DNA of 64,000 bases from CALLPQ01 sp964421675. GTDB lineage: Bacteria; Pseudomonadota; Alphaproteobacteria; Caulobacterales; Parvularculaceae. Positions within the stretch are counted from its first letter, which is position 1. Each line of letters begins with the position of its first letter. The position numbers and the translations under genes were made by a program. The notes under the pieces were generated by a model, which saw only the letters and a list, made by a program, of their open reading frames with translations, ran no database searches and was not told where the DNA came from. Below are positions 18,444-26,996 of this stretch, one piece after another. The stretch lies in the NCBI GenBank assembly GCA_964421675.1, contig CAYQXV010000012.1, forward strand, positions 1-64,000, in the 5' to 3' direction.

Positions 18444-19519
18444 GATTGGCTCTCCCCATCTTTGTGGAAGCTGTCGGTGTGCACATCGCCTTCAAGGGAT
18501 ATAGCAAGCGACTTGCCCGAACGCCCGAGCGGGCCGGATGCAATTTTTCGGTTGCCAATCATCAAACTGACATCTTGCCCCAAGGACACATCAAGGCCAA
18601 TCGTATCGCCAAGTTTTAATGCGGCAATGTCCCCCAATGTGGCTTGCTTTTGGGCGAGCACGGCGGTCAGCGTAAATTGGCTAGTCGCAATTTCATTAAC
18701 AAGGGCGCGCCGCCAGCGTTTGCGATTGTCAGAATTTTCTTGAATATATTCATTTTGCAATCGCGCCTGTACAGGCTCCAAGGCCGCATACGGAATAAGC
18801 ATGCGCAAGCTGCCGGTTGTCTCGCCAAGGTCGACTTTATATTTGGCAATCACACAGCCCGCATTGTCGCTGGTAATCGCGGAAAATCGCGGATTGGTTT
18901 CGACCTTTTCTAATGAAAAAGGTTTGTGCAACAGATTTTCGAAGGCTTTTGAAAAATCATCGCACAGGGAACTCAACATGCGCCGGACCAATGCCAACTC
19001 GATTGATGTAAACGAGTGGTCAATGCCATCAAGGGAGGCAACGGTGCGCCGCCCGCCTAAAAGATAATCGACAATCGCAAAGATAAAATGGGTATCGACC
19101 GTCATCAGGCAGAACCCATCTAAGCCCTCATTATTGATCGGCGCAAAAACCGCGCGATAGGATTGTTCTTCATGGAATTCGCCAAACCGGGCAGAGGAAA
19201 CACTTTCCAACGATGCATCAATCGCATCGCCCGCATGTTGGCGCAGGGTCGTTGTCATTAACCGCGAGGCGCGCTCAAAAATGACTTCAAGCGCGGGCAG
19301 GCGGCGGTGGGCAACCAGGCCCGACCCAATTAAAGCGCGCAAGCCAGTTCGGTCTTCGGTTTCCATGGATTCAAAATCAAATCCGAGGAGATCATTCACG
19401 CCGTCATCGCCTTCATTGGCGTCTTGCGACCAATCGATCAGCTCTTCTGTTTCGCCGGTCATCGGGTCTACATAAAGCGATGGGTCTGCATTTTCGGCGG
19501 GGTTTTGGGACTGGCTCAT
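18440..19519 (-). CDS. fliM: Flagellar motor switch protein FliM
   Basis: A 359-residue switch-complex protein that binds CheY-P and FliG/FliN at the C-ring. The middle CheC-like domain is clear (IGSGLVAHRRLPALEVIFERASRL; FCLMTVDTHFIFAIVDYLLGG; FTSIELALVRRMLSSL). The C-terminal SpoA/FliN-like domain ends LGDTIGLDVSLGQDVSLMIGNRKIASGPLGRSGKSLAISL. The N-terminus is acidic and long, and the usual EIDxLL CheY-binding motif seems degenerate (DDGVNDLLGFD near residue 40). It overlaps fliL by ATGA at its start and the PflI-like gene by ATGA at its end. Confidence 0.93.
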   Translation of the reverse strand: MSQSQNPAENADPSLYVDPMTGETEELIDWSQDANEGDDGVNDLLGFDFESMETEDRTGLRALIGSGLVAHRRLPALEVIFERASRLMTTTLRQHAGDAIDASLESVSSARFGEFHEEQSYRAVFAPINNEGLDGFCLMTVDTHFIFAIVDYLLGGRRTVASLDGIDHSFTSIELALVRRMLSSLCDDFSKAFENLLHKPFSLEKVETNPRFSAITSDNAGCVIAKYKVDLGETTGSLRMLIPYAALEPVQARLQNEYIQENSDNRKRWRRALVNEIATSQFTLTAVLAQKQATLGDIAALKLGDTIGLDVSLGQDVSLMIGNRKIASGPLGRSGKSLAISLEGDVHTDSFHKDGESQS

Positions 19520-20067
19520 TGGATCACCAGCTGTTCGAGGACAACATCTTGGGCAACAATATCCCCCGCACCCAGATTAATCCGGCGGGTTAGCTCATGC
19601 TTGATGCGGTTGAGCTGGTTTGTGCCTTGAAAATCAGCAGGACGTAGCGCTCGTAAAAACAAAGTCACCCGTTCTGTGATGATCGGTTTTGCTGCATCAA
19701 TTTTGCGCAGTGCGGCTTCGCTATCGCCGCGCACAACCGCAATGGCAGGAGAGACTTTTAAAAATGTCACCCGGCCGCGCCGATCGGGCGCAAGATCAAC
19801 AATCAATTCCGGTAATGGATAATAGGCTGTAACCACGCCGCTCGCATTGGCGCGGTGCTCAATTTCAACCGACGGTTCGTAGCGCGTGGATTGCCAAAAA
19901 TAGATAAAGACCACACTGGCAAGGATCAGTAAGGGCAGCAGGCCAAACACAATAATGTATTTTCCGGGCAGATAGATCCGTTGCCGGAGTCCGCGCCATG
20001 CCTGATACTCAGCGAATGGTTTTTTACCGCCGCTGGCCGACTGACTGCTGGGTGTGCGATTATTCAT
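19516..20067 (-). CDS. fliL: Flagellar basal body-associated protein FliL
   Basis: A 183-residue protein with a cytoplasmic tail of about 40 residues, one membrane helix (IIVFGLLPLLILASVVFIYFW) and a periplasmic stomatin-like FliL domain (YYPLPELIVDLAPDRRGRVTFLKVSPAIAVVRGDSEAALRKIDAAKPIITERVTLFLRALRPADFQG...LKHELTRRIN). FliL stabilises stators around the motor. The ATG at 20067 has an AGGTAGGT ribosome site; an upstream in-frame GTG-type reading is not needed. First gene of the minus-strand flagellar block. Confidence 0.93.
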   Translation of the reverse strand: MNNRTPSSQSASGGKKPFAEYQAWRGLRQRIYLPGKYIIVFGLLPLLILASVVFIYFWQSTRYEPSVEIEHRANASGVVTAYYPLPELIVDLAPDRRGRVTFLKVSPAIAVVRGDSEAALRKIDAAKPIITERVTLFLRALRPADFQGTNQLNRIKHELTRRINLGAGDIVAQDVVLEQLVIQ

Positions 20068-20181
20068 ACCTACCTGGCCGATTTGCCCCAAAACACAATG
20101 CGTGCCCAAAACGGGGTGCTGCCTTGGGGGTGATTAGAGCCAAACAGGGTTAAAACTTGGTTTCCCCGGAGAGTTTTGCCG

Positions 20182-20194
20182 GGCAAAAATTGCC
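20182..20194. promoter_or_regulatory. GGCAAA-type palindrome between fliL and flgF (ftr/FlbD-like)
   Basis: GGCAAAAATTGCC is a 13-nt near-palindrome with the same form as the three upstream of flagellin. It lies 53 bp before the -24 element of the flgF sigma-54 promoter and 115 bp upstream of fliL on the other strand, so one site could act on both divergent units. Confidence 0.55.
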
Positions 20195-20246
20195 TGCCCA
20201 CATGATGGGGCTCATCTAAGGGTTTGAAATTAAACAATAAATAGTC

Positions 20247-20261
20247 TGGCACGGAGCTTGC
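20247..20261 (+). promoter_or_regulatory. Sigma-54 promoter of flgF
   Basis: TGGCACGGAGCTTGC is an almost perfect RpoN -24/-12 element (GG, 10 bases, GC). The predicted start near 20273 leaves a leader of about 47 bp before the flgF ATG. Confidence 0.9.
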
Positions 20262-20319
20262 GCTATCTCTTCGCAGGTGCGCATAGAAATGCGCGTAAAA
20301 TCCAAATGCTAAGGGTAAA

Positions 20320-21063
20320 ATGGAAAACGCTATCCCGATTGGACTGTCCCGCCAGATTGTATTGTCCCGTGCACTCGATGTGACGGCGAACAATCTTGCG
20401 AACCAAAACACAACTGGTTTTCGCAGCGAGCAGACCCGTTTTGCAGAATATTTGGTCGCCTCCGCGGGGCAATCAGCTAATCCGAACCCGGCACAATCGG
20501 TGTCCCTCGTGCAAGATAGCGATAGCGTCACCGACTTTTCACAAGGGGCGTTGGTGCAAACCCATGGCGCATTAGATTTCGCCATTCAGGGCGATGGCTT
20601 TTTTGGCGTTGAGACGCCAGACGGTCCCCAATATACGCGCGATGGTCATTTCGGCATTAGCAATTTTGGTGAACTCATCACCCGTGATGGATTGCCCGTT
20701 CTTGATGAGGGCAGCGCGCCGATCTTGATTGATATTCAACTGGGCCCAGTTCAGGTCAGCAAAGACGGCACCGTGCAACAAGATGGCGCCATTATTGGCC
20801 GCATTGGTGTGTTTGAATTTGACGCGCCGCAAAGCCTGCAGCGCGTTGGCAATAATCGCTTTTCCAGCGCCGAATTACCAAATGCCGCTGCAACCCCCGC
20901 GATTGAGCAAGGGTTTGTTGAAGGATCAAACGTCAATGCGCTGCGCGGGATCACAGATTTGATCTCAATATCGCGCGCTTACACCCAAGCCGCGGAACTG
21001 ATTGAAACCGCAAATGATCTATCCCGCGACGCAATCCGCCGTTTTACGGAAACACAAGTTTAA
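20320..21063 (+). CDS. flgF: Flagellar basal-body rod protein FlgF
   Basis: A 247-residue proximal rod protein. The N-terminal rod motif is present (IGLSRQIVLSRALDVTANNLANQNTTGFRSEQTRF), then LDFAIQGDGFFGVETPDGPQYTRDGHFGISNFGELITRDG, and the C-terminal QGFVEGSNVNALRGITDLISISRAYTQAAELIETANDLS. It is exported by the flagellar type III system and has no cleaved signal. First gene of flgF-flgG-flgA-flgH, directly downstream of a sigma-54 promoter. Confidence 0.96.
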   Translation: MENAIPIGLSRQIVLSRALDVTANNLANQNTTGFRSEQTRFAEYLVASAGQSANPNPAQSVSLVQDSDSVTDFSQGALVQTHGALDFAIQGDGFFGVETPDGPQYTRDGHFGISNFGELITRDGLPVLDEGSAPILIDIQLGPVQVSKDGTVQQDGAIIGRIGVFEFDAPQSLQRVGNNRFSSAELPNAAATPAIEQGFVEGSNVNALRGITDLISISRAYTQAAELIETANDLSRDAIRRFTETQV

Positions 21064-21091
21064 GCCGACCGTTTTTGAAAGTTAGAAGATT

Positions 21092-21880
21092 ATGAAATCA
21101 CTTAATATCGCAGCGACAGGGATGCTCGCACAACAGCGTAATGTTGAGGTCATTTCCAATAATATCGCCAATCTGAATACTGTTGGCTTTAAACGTCAGC
21201 GAGCTGAATTTCAGGATCTGCTTTATCAAACCTTAGAGCGCCCCGGCGCATTATCGTCCGTGTCGGGCAATGTTGTGCCAAATGGCATACAGATTGGTAC
21301 CGGTGTAAAAACGGGATCGGTCTACCGCATTGTTGAGCAGGGTAATGTTACGCAAACCGGAAATGATTTTGATTTGGCAATTTCCGGCAGAGGGCTTTTT
21401 CAAATTGATCTACCCGATGGACGCGAAGCGTTTACGCGCGCGGGCAATTTTGCAATTTCTGCGCAAGGCCAGCTGGTCACTGAAGATGGGTATGAAGTGC
21501 TGCCAGGCATTACAATTCCTGACAATGCAGTCGATGTTGCCATTTCCGACGATGGTCTGGTTCAGGCGCGTATTGCGGGACAAACCGATCTTCAAGAACT
21601 CGGCCAGTTGCAGCTTGCGACATTCTTCAATGAGTCCGGCCTTGAAGCGATTGGCGGAAACCTATTGCTTGAGACCGCTGCCTCAGGCGAGGCAGTGCTC
21701 GGCAATCCCGGCGAAGAGGGGTTTGGCACGGTGCTCCAAGGGTTTGTGGAAACGTCAAATGTTGATCCGGTTCAGGAGATAACCGCATTGATTGCAGCAC
21801 AGCGCGCTTATGAAATGAATGCGCGGGTGATTGAAACTTCCGATGAGATCCTTTCCACCAACGCTAATCTGACGCGGTAA
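21092..21880 (+). CDS. flgG: Flagellar basal-body rod protein FlgG
   Basis: A 262-residue distal rod protein. It starts MKSLNIAATGMLAQQRNVEVISNNIANLNTVGFK (N-terminal rod motif), has the FlgG feature of a ~50-residue insertion after FQDLLYQTL, and ends DPVQEITALIAAQRAYEMNARVIETSDEILSTNANL. The length equals the typical FlgG. 28 bp after flgF. Confidence 0.97.
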   Translation: MKSLNIAATGMLAQQRNVEVISNNIANLNTVGFKRQRAEFQDLLYQTLERPGALSSVSGNVVPNGIQIGTGVKTGSVYRIVEQGNVTQTGNDFDLAISGRGLFQIDLPDGREAFTRAGNFAISAQGQLVTEDGYEVLPGITIPDNAVDVAISDDGLVQARIAGQTDLQELGQLQLATFFNESGLEAIGGNLLLETAASGEAVLGNPGEEGFGTVLQGFVETSNVDPVQEITALIAAQRAYEMNARVIETSDEILSTNANLTR

Positions 21881-21888
21881 TCTTTTTG

Positions 21889-22710
21889 ATGAGTAGGTTT
21901 TCCATGCATAGATCCCGGATGAATGAGCACTCAACGGTGCAATCCATGGCGCGCTTGGCGCAGCCCTTAATGGTTCTTGCGATCCTATTATTTTGGCTTG
22001 CGATTGCCATCGTGTTGCCGCGCGGTGTGATGGCCGGTCAGTTTGGGGATATTCGCGTTTCTGAATTTGCGCCGATCCTTAAAGAGGCGCTTTTGGAAAA
22101 AGGGGCACCGCAAGACAGTGAAATCAGTTTTGCGCATCCGGAAACCGTTTTGCCGGGCGAAATTATTGCCGCTGGCCAGGACGCGATACAGTCTATTGCC
22201 TATACGCCTGCCAGTGGCCGGTTCCTTGTGCGTATGTCCGCACCCGGATCAGCGCAGAAAATTGTGATTACGGGCAGTGCGCGCGTGCGCCAGACAATTC
22301 CCGTGCTGCTGCACAGTATTGCTCGAAATGAACCCTTGCGTGAAGACAATATTGATTGGGTGACAACGAGTGAGAGCCTTCCTGCGGGCACGCTTATTGA
22401 TATTGAGGATATGGTTGGGAAAATTGCGCGCCGCCCGCTTGGTGCCGGTGTGCCGATACGCGCGCGTGACACGCTAAAGCCTGTGCTTGTTGAGCGCGGA
22501 TCGCTGATCACCATGGCCTATAAACAAGGCGGGCTGACCATAAGTCACCGCGCGATTGCAGAAGAAAGCGGCGGCGCTGGTGATGTTATTCGGGTGCGCA
22601 ATCCGGTAACGCAGCGCAAATTGCGCGCGCTCATTCAAGGGCGCGGCGAAGTCGCGGTCATTGGGCCCATTCAGGACGATAATAATACTACACGTCGGCG
22701 CACACGCTAA
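21889..22710 (+). CDS. flgA: Flagellar P-ring assembly chaperone FlgA
   Basis: A 273-residue periplasmic chaperone for FlgI. The N-terminal signal/anchor region (about residues 22-50) ends near VMAGQFG. The SAF-like C-terminal domain includes LREDNIDWVTTSESLPAGTLIDIEDMVGKIARRPLGAGVPIRARD and ends with NPVTQRKLRALIQGRGEVAV, the FlgA C-terminal signature. The first ~20 residues look dispensable, so a later ATG (for example 21919) may be the true start. The gene begins 8 bp after flgG. Note that flgI itself is not in the cluster here. Confidence 0.93.
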   Translation: MSRFSMHRSRMNEHSTVQSMARLAQPLMVLAILLFWLAIAIVLPRGVMAGQFGDIRVSEFAPILKEALLEKGAPQDSEISFAHPETVLPGEIIAAGQDAIQSIAYTPASGRFLVRMSAPGSAQKIVITGSARVRQTIPVLLHSIARNEPLREDNIDWVTTSESLPAGTLIDIEDMVGKIARRPLGAGVPIRARDTLKPVLVERGSLITMAYKQGGLTISHRAIAEESGGAGDVIRVRNPVTQRKLRALIQGRGEVAVIGPIQDDNNTTRRRTR

Positions 22711-22732
22711 CGCCGCCAAGAGGATCAACATT

Positions 22733-23488
22733 ATGACGCATCGTTTCAATCGTTCAGCCCTGTTTTTGGTGCTCATTTTGGCATTCGCGAACGCCGCGTG
22801 CTCGACCGTGGACCGGGTCAAAAATATTGGCCAGGCACCCGCTTTAAGCCCAACGGGCAACCCGGCAGACCTGCACGGGCGCGAGCCTATTTCCCTGCCC
22901 ATGCCAGCCACAATTGAAACCCCGAATGTGCACAATTCGATGTGGCGTGCGGGCGATAAATCTTTTTTCAAAGATCAGCGTGCTACGACCCGCGGCGACA
23001 TTGTCACGGTTCTAATTAATATTGATGATCGCGCCCGTCTTGATAATTCGACAGAGCGCACCCGCTCTAATGGGGAGCAGGCGAACCTGCCCGCATTTGG
23101 CGGATTAGAGCAGCGCCTTGTTGATGCGTTGCCAGCGGGCGCGAATGCGTCGCAATTGGTGGATCTGTCTTCGGATTCAACATCGCGCGGGGAGGGCAGT
23201 GTCGACCGTCAGGAAGAAGTGCGCCTGTCTGTTGCGGCGATTGTAACCGATGTTTTGCCGAACGGAAATTTGGTGATTGCCGGGCGTCAGGAAGTGCGGG
23301 TTAATTATGAGGTGCGCGAACTAACTGTTACCGGCGTTGTGCGTCCTGAAGATATTGCAAACACCAATACCATCAATCATACACAAATTGCTGAAGCACG
23401 CATCTCTTATGGGGGCCGCGGACAAATCACAGATGTCCAACAGCCCCGTTATGGCCAGCAGATTTACGATATTATTTTCCCGTTTTAA
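22733..23488 (+). CDS. flgH: Flagellar L-ring protein FlgH
   Basis: A 251-residue outer-membrane L-ring lipoprotein. A hydrophobic signal (ALFLVLILAFANAACST) ends in a Cys at about residue 23, a weak but plausible lipobox. The mature part holds NSMWRAGDKSFFKDQRATTRGDIVTVLINIDDRA and VLPNGNLVIAGRQEVRVNYEVRELTVTGVVRPEDI...NTINHTQIAEARISYGGRG, diagnostic of FlgH. The ATG at 22733 with AAGAGGA upstream is the best start; the upstream in-frame extension overlaps flgA. Last gene of this flagellar block. Confidence 0.96.
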   Translation: MTHRFNRSALFLVLILAFANAACSTVDRVKNIGQAPALSPTGNPADLHGREPISLPMPATIETPNVHNSMWRAGDKSFFKDQRATTRGDIVTVLINIDDRARLDNSTERTRSNGEQANLPAFGGLEQRLVDALPAGANASQLVDLSSDSTSRGEGSVDRQEEVRLSVAAIVTDVLPNGNLVIAGRQEVRVNYEVRELTVTGVVRPEDIANTNTINHTQIAEARISYGGRGQITDVQQPRYGQQIYDIIFPF

Positions 23489-23518
23489 TCAGCCCGCCTT
23501 CAACCGCCATCGGCACTT

Positions 23519-23992
23519 TTAACCAAGTGTCGCGCGGAGCATCCATGCCGCTTTTTCATGAGCCTGGATGCGCACGGTAATGAGATCGGCAGATGCCGCA
23601 TCGCCCGCTTCTTCAGCTAGAGATAGCGCATCGCGTGCGCGCACGATCAACGCTTCATTGTCGCGTAGCAAAGTTTCCACCATGGACTGCGCATCTGGCG
23701 GGGTCATCTCACTGGCCGCAATCGTCGTCAGATCAGCCATTTGCGCGCTATTGCTCGGGGCAAACGCGCCAAGAGCGCGAACGCGTTCTGCAATCTCATC
23801 AAGGGCATTCCAGGTTTCGCGATATTGATCCTCAAACAGGGTGTGGAGCTGTTGAAAATGCGGACCCGTGACATTCCAATGAAAGCCATGGGTTTTCGTA
23901 TAAACGGCCATCGTATCGGCAAGTAGTTTTTTTAGTCCCTCACTCACGGCTGTGCGGGCATTGTCATCAAGACCAATATTGATCGATGTCAT
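23519..23992 (-). CDS. dps: Dps family ferritin-like DNA-protecting protein
   Basis: A 157-residue Dps protein (iron oxidation by peroxide, DNA protection). The ferroxidase-centre residues of the inter-subunit site are present in KTHGFHWNVTGPHFQQLHTLFEDQYRETWNALDEIAERVRALG. The four-helix pattern and length are typical. Convergent with flgH. The upstream 330 bp is AT-rich and holds a tandem repeat and an artefactual gap. Confidence 0.95.
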   Translation of the reverse strand: MTSINIGLDDNARTAVSEGLKKLLADTMAVYTKTHGFHWNVTGPHFQQLHTLFEDQYRETWNALDEIAERVRALGAFAPSNSAQMADLTTIAASEMTPPDAQSMVETLLRDNEALIVRARDALSLAEEAGDAASADLITVRIQAHEKAAWMLRATLG

Positions 23993-24324
23993 TGTAACTC
24001 TCCTAAATTATGGGGCATCGCCAAGTGCATCACCAAGTGCATCACTAGCGGCGTTGGTTGCACCCTCTATATAGGGATAGTCGTTTANNNNNNNNNNNNN
24101 NNNNNNNNNNNNNNNNNNNNNNNNNNNNNNNNNNNNNNNNNNNNNNNNNNNNNNNNNNNNNNNNNNNNNNNNNNNNNNNNNNNNNNNCCAAGTGCATCAC
24201 TAGCGGCGTTGGTTGCACCCTCTATATAGGGATAGTCGTTTATCGAGCAAATAGATAATAATAAATAATACTATCGATTAAATCGATACAAAATCCTTAT
24301 CCCAGTTTGGGCAGTCCGGTTTGC
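23993..24324. repeat. dps upstream region: 12-bp tandem repeat and artefactual gap
   Basis: CCAAGTGCATCA occurs twice in tandem (24021-24032, 24033-24044). The 55 bases before the N run (24033-24087) are identical to the 55 after it (24188-24242), so the 100 N plus one copy are assembly artefact. The remainder is AT-rich with TATCGAT/ATCGATA arms around 24272-24288, a possible operator or hairpin. No gene is seen. The dps promoter must lie here. Confidence 0.7.
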
Positions 24325-25533
24325 CTATTTCATCGCGTCGCAAAATTTGTGAATGCGCTGACAAGCATCCTCCAACAGATCATCACTGGTTGCGTAGGAT
24401 ATTCTGAACGCGGGTCCCGATCCAAAGGCGGTTCCGAAAACAACCGCAACCCCTGCTTCTTCGAGTAGGGCGGTCGCAAAATCCTCATCATTATTAATCA
24501 AACGGCCCCCCGCACTGGTTCTGCCAATAATGCCCGCGCAAGATGGGTAAACATAGAACGCCCCTTCGGGCACCGGGCATTCAATGCCGTCAATTTTATT
24601 CAGCATGGAGACGACCATATCCCGGCGACGCTTAAACGCGACATTGCGCTCAACCAGAAAATCATGATTGCCATTGAGCGCAGCAACAACCGCCCATTGA
24701 CTGATTGAACAGGGATTGGATGTGGTTTGGGAAATAATTTTCGCCATTGCCTTGATTAACGGCTCCGGCCCGCCTGCATAGCCAATCCGCCAGCCGGTCA
24801 TGGCATAGGCTTTTGAAGCGCCATTGACTGTCAGTGTACGGTTATAAAGCGCAGGCTCAATCTGGGCAGGTGTTGTAACCTCAAAGCCGTCATAGATAAT
24901 ATGCTCATAAATATCATCGCTCATCACCATAATTTGCGGATGGTTGACCAACACATCAGTTAGGGCCTTAACCGCAGCCGGGTCATAGGCCGCCCCGGTT
25001 GGATTTGATGGCGAGTTAAAAATGAACCAGCGCGTCTTGTCGGTAATGGCCCCTTCAAGGGCCTTTGCACTCATGCGATAGCCATCCTCTGGCCGGGTCG
25101 GTACAATGACCGGCGTTGCCCCTGCAAGACGCACCATATCAGGATAGGAAACCCAATAGGGGGCCGGGATGATAACTTCATCGCCCGGATTGAGCGTTGC
25201 CATTAAAGCGGCAAAGAGAATGTATTTACCCCCTGTACTGACGGATATTTGCGAGGGCGAATAATCCAGCCCGTTATCGCGCTTGAATTTTGCGCAAATG
25301 GCGTCTTTCAATTCCGGGATACCATCAACCGTCGTATATTTTGTTTTATTGTCTTTGATCGCTTCAATTGCAGCTTCTTTGACATGGTCGGGCGTATCAA
25401 AATCAGGTTCCCCGGCGCCAAGGCCGATAATGTTTTTACCAGCGCGTTTAAGTTCGCTCGCCTTGCGGGTCACGGCCATCGTGGGAGAGGGCCTTACGCG
25501 GGCGAGTGCATCGGAGAGTTTTATATCAGTCAT
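24325..25533 (-). CDS. aspC: Aspartate aminotransferase (class I/II PLP enzyme)
   Basis: A 402-residue fold-type I aminotransferase. Key features are IGLGAGEPDFDTPDHV, the substrate loop around KYTTVDGIPELKDAI, IFNSPSNPTGAAY (cofactor Asn), the PLP lysine in NGASKAYAMTGWRIGY, and the C-terminal GPAFRISYATSD (carboxylate-binding Arg). This is the prokaryotic Asp aminotransferase subgroup Ib, typical of alphaproteobacteria. The start is the ATG at 25533; an upstream in-frame extension lacks family conservation. Transcribed alone. Confidence 0.93.
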   Translation of the reverse strand: MTDIKLSDALARVRPSPTMAVTRKASELKRAGKNIIGLGAGEPDFDTPDHVKEAAIEAIKDNKTKYTTVDGIPELKDAICAKFKRDNGLDYSPSQISVSTGGKYILFAALMATLNPGDEVIIPAPYWVSYPDMVRLAGATPVIVPTRPEDGYRMSAKALEGAITDKTRWFIFNSPSNPTGAAYDPAAVKALTDVLVNHPQIMVMSDDIYEHIIYDGFEVTTPAQIEPALYNRTLTVNGASKAYAMTGWRIGYAGGPEPLIKAMAKIISQTTSNPCSISQWAVVAALNGNHDFLVERNVAFKRRRDMVVSMLNKIDGIECPVPEGAFYVYPSCAGIIGRTSAGGRLINNDEDFATALLEEAGVAVVFGTAFGSGPAFRISYATSDDLLEDACQRIHKFCDAMK

Positions 25534-25901
25534 TTTCAAAAACCTTGAAGGGTGCAGCGCCGCCATTTCGGATAGCGCTATATGTCATGCGAGAAATAGG
25601 CGAGTTTTCCCGTTTTATGCAATCTGGATGTTTCCAAAGTGCGGTGAAGTTCGCAGCTGCAGCATTGTCGATAAATTCGAAAACAAGCGAAATATTTTCC
25701 GTATGCTTTCTTTTTTGGGAAAAATTGTGGCAATGTAAAATAGTAAGACAATTCACTAAATATATGAAAATATTGACAAAAATATGTTATCAAAAACCGT
25801 GCACGATTCCTCTAATCGGCCCGATTGGTTAACCAATTTTGTTTCCAAATCACTGACTTTATGGTCTGATGGCTGCTGCGTAAACGCGCATAGGAGAGTC
25901 C
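25534..25901. promoter_or_regulatory. Intergenic region with a 14-bp palindrome
   Basis: About 370 bp of AT-rich DNA between divergent aspC and the PAS gene, with no supported gene. ATTGGTTAACCAAT (25824-25837) is a perfect palindrome about 65 bp before the PAS start and contains TTAACC on both strands. It could be an operator for the PAS gene. Confidence 0.4.
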
Positions 25902-26993
25902 ATGATTTCGGAATTGCATCGCGCAGTTTCTGCCATTGCTAACCCCTCACCATTAACCGGTGAGGCGGGCAAATTTCTATCGCCTGCGGAAAAATCCAAA
26001 ATGAAGGTCGAGCTTGCGACCATCATCTTTCGCGGCATGCCAATGGCTGTGATTGCCACGGTCCTCAATATGATAATCACCGTGATTGTGGGCTGGGGGA
26101 TGGTCAATCAGATTGTGCTCGGTGTGTGGGGCGGCGCGGTGTTGGCACTCTCAATATTGCGCCTTGCATTTTGGGGATCGATTAAGCGTCAACGCCCAAC
26201 ACTTGCGGTGATGGAGCGATTTAGATCCTGGAACATGGCCGCGATGATGGTGAACGGCGCCTTGTGGGGCGCATTGGCACCTATTTTTGCGGTATACGGA
26301 CAGATTGGCCACGTATTCCTGCCCTTCATCATTGCCGGTATATCGGCGGCGGCGATTGTGTCTGCGGGAGCGTGTTGGCGCTCTGTTTTGGCCTTTAACA
26401 TTCCTGCGTTGCTGCCCATGGCGGTGACCTTTTTCGTATGGGGCGGTGACGGGGCTGCCTTGGTCAGTGCGGTGATTATTGTTTACGGAATCATGACCGG
26501 ATATCTTGCTATCCAGACTAGTAAAATGGTCCGGCGCGCGATCTTTTTGCGGTCCAAAAATACAAACCTTACTCAAGCTCTCGAAGCCAAGGTTGATCAA
26601 TCCAATGAGGAAACAAAACGCTTCCGCGCGCTGGTTGAAAGCTCTCGCGAGATGACGCTGATTTTCTCACCCGAAGGCCGCATCACCTATGCCAGCCCAG
26701 CGGTGCAAGACATTCTTGGCATGATGCCCGATGAAATGATCGGGAAGACAACCATTGATCTCGTTCATGATGACGACCTCCCGAAATTTCGCGCAGCTGG
26801 CGAGGAGGCTCTGTCTGCTGTCGGCGAGGTTCGCGTGATGGCGCATTTATGTCTTAAAGATAGCAAAGGCGAATTTATCCCGATGAGCGGACGCCTTTCA
26901 AATTTCCTTTATGTACCCGGCATTGAAGGCTTTGTGTTCCGGGGGTCGCGCCAGGCCGACCTTGGCAAGCGGCGCATGCACGCTGCTGAATAG
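25902..26993 (+). CDS. Membrane PAS-domain protein without a visible output domain
   Basis: A 363-residue protein. Six or so membrane helices (residues about 45-215; for example MAVIATVLNMIITVIVGWGMV, FLPFIIAGISAAAIVSAGACW, LVSAVIIVYGIMTGYLAI) are followed by a linker helix and one PAS fold (RFRALVESSREMTLIFSPEGRITYASPAVQDILGMMPDEMIGKTTIDLVHDDDLPKFRAAGEEAL). It then stops, with no histidine kinase, GGDEF, EAL or methyl-accepting domain. It may be a truncated sensor or one that works through protein contact. A GGAGAG ribosome site precedes the ATG. It ends 3 bp from the convergent AraC gene. Confidence 0.8.
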   Translation: MISELHRAVSAIANPSPLTGEAGKFLSPAEKSKMKVELATIIFRGMPMAVIATVLNMIITVIVGWGMVNQIVLGVWGGAVLALSILRLAFWGSIKRQRPTLAVMERFRSWNMAAMMVNGALWGALAPIFAVYGQIGHVFLPFIIAGISAAAIVSAGACWRSVLAFNIPALLPMAVTFFVWGGDGAALVSAVIIVYGIMTGYLAIQTSKMVRRAIFLRSKNTNLTQALEAKVDQSNEETKRFRALVESSREMTLIFSPEGRITYASPAVQDILGMMPDEMIGKTTIDLVHDDDLPKFRAAGEEALSAVGEVRVMAHLCLKDSKGEFIPMSGRLSNFLYVPGIEGFVFRGSRQADLGKRRMHAAE

Positions 26994-26996
26994 GCT

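Noticed and set aside
24033..24242. Apparent long direct repeat of 55 bp upstream of dps as a mobile-element or attachment-site duplication
   Set aside because: The copies sit exactly at both edges of a 100-N run, the same pattern as at other gaps, so this is contig-end overlap and not a biological repeat.
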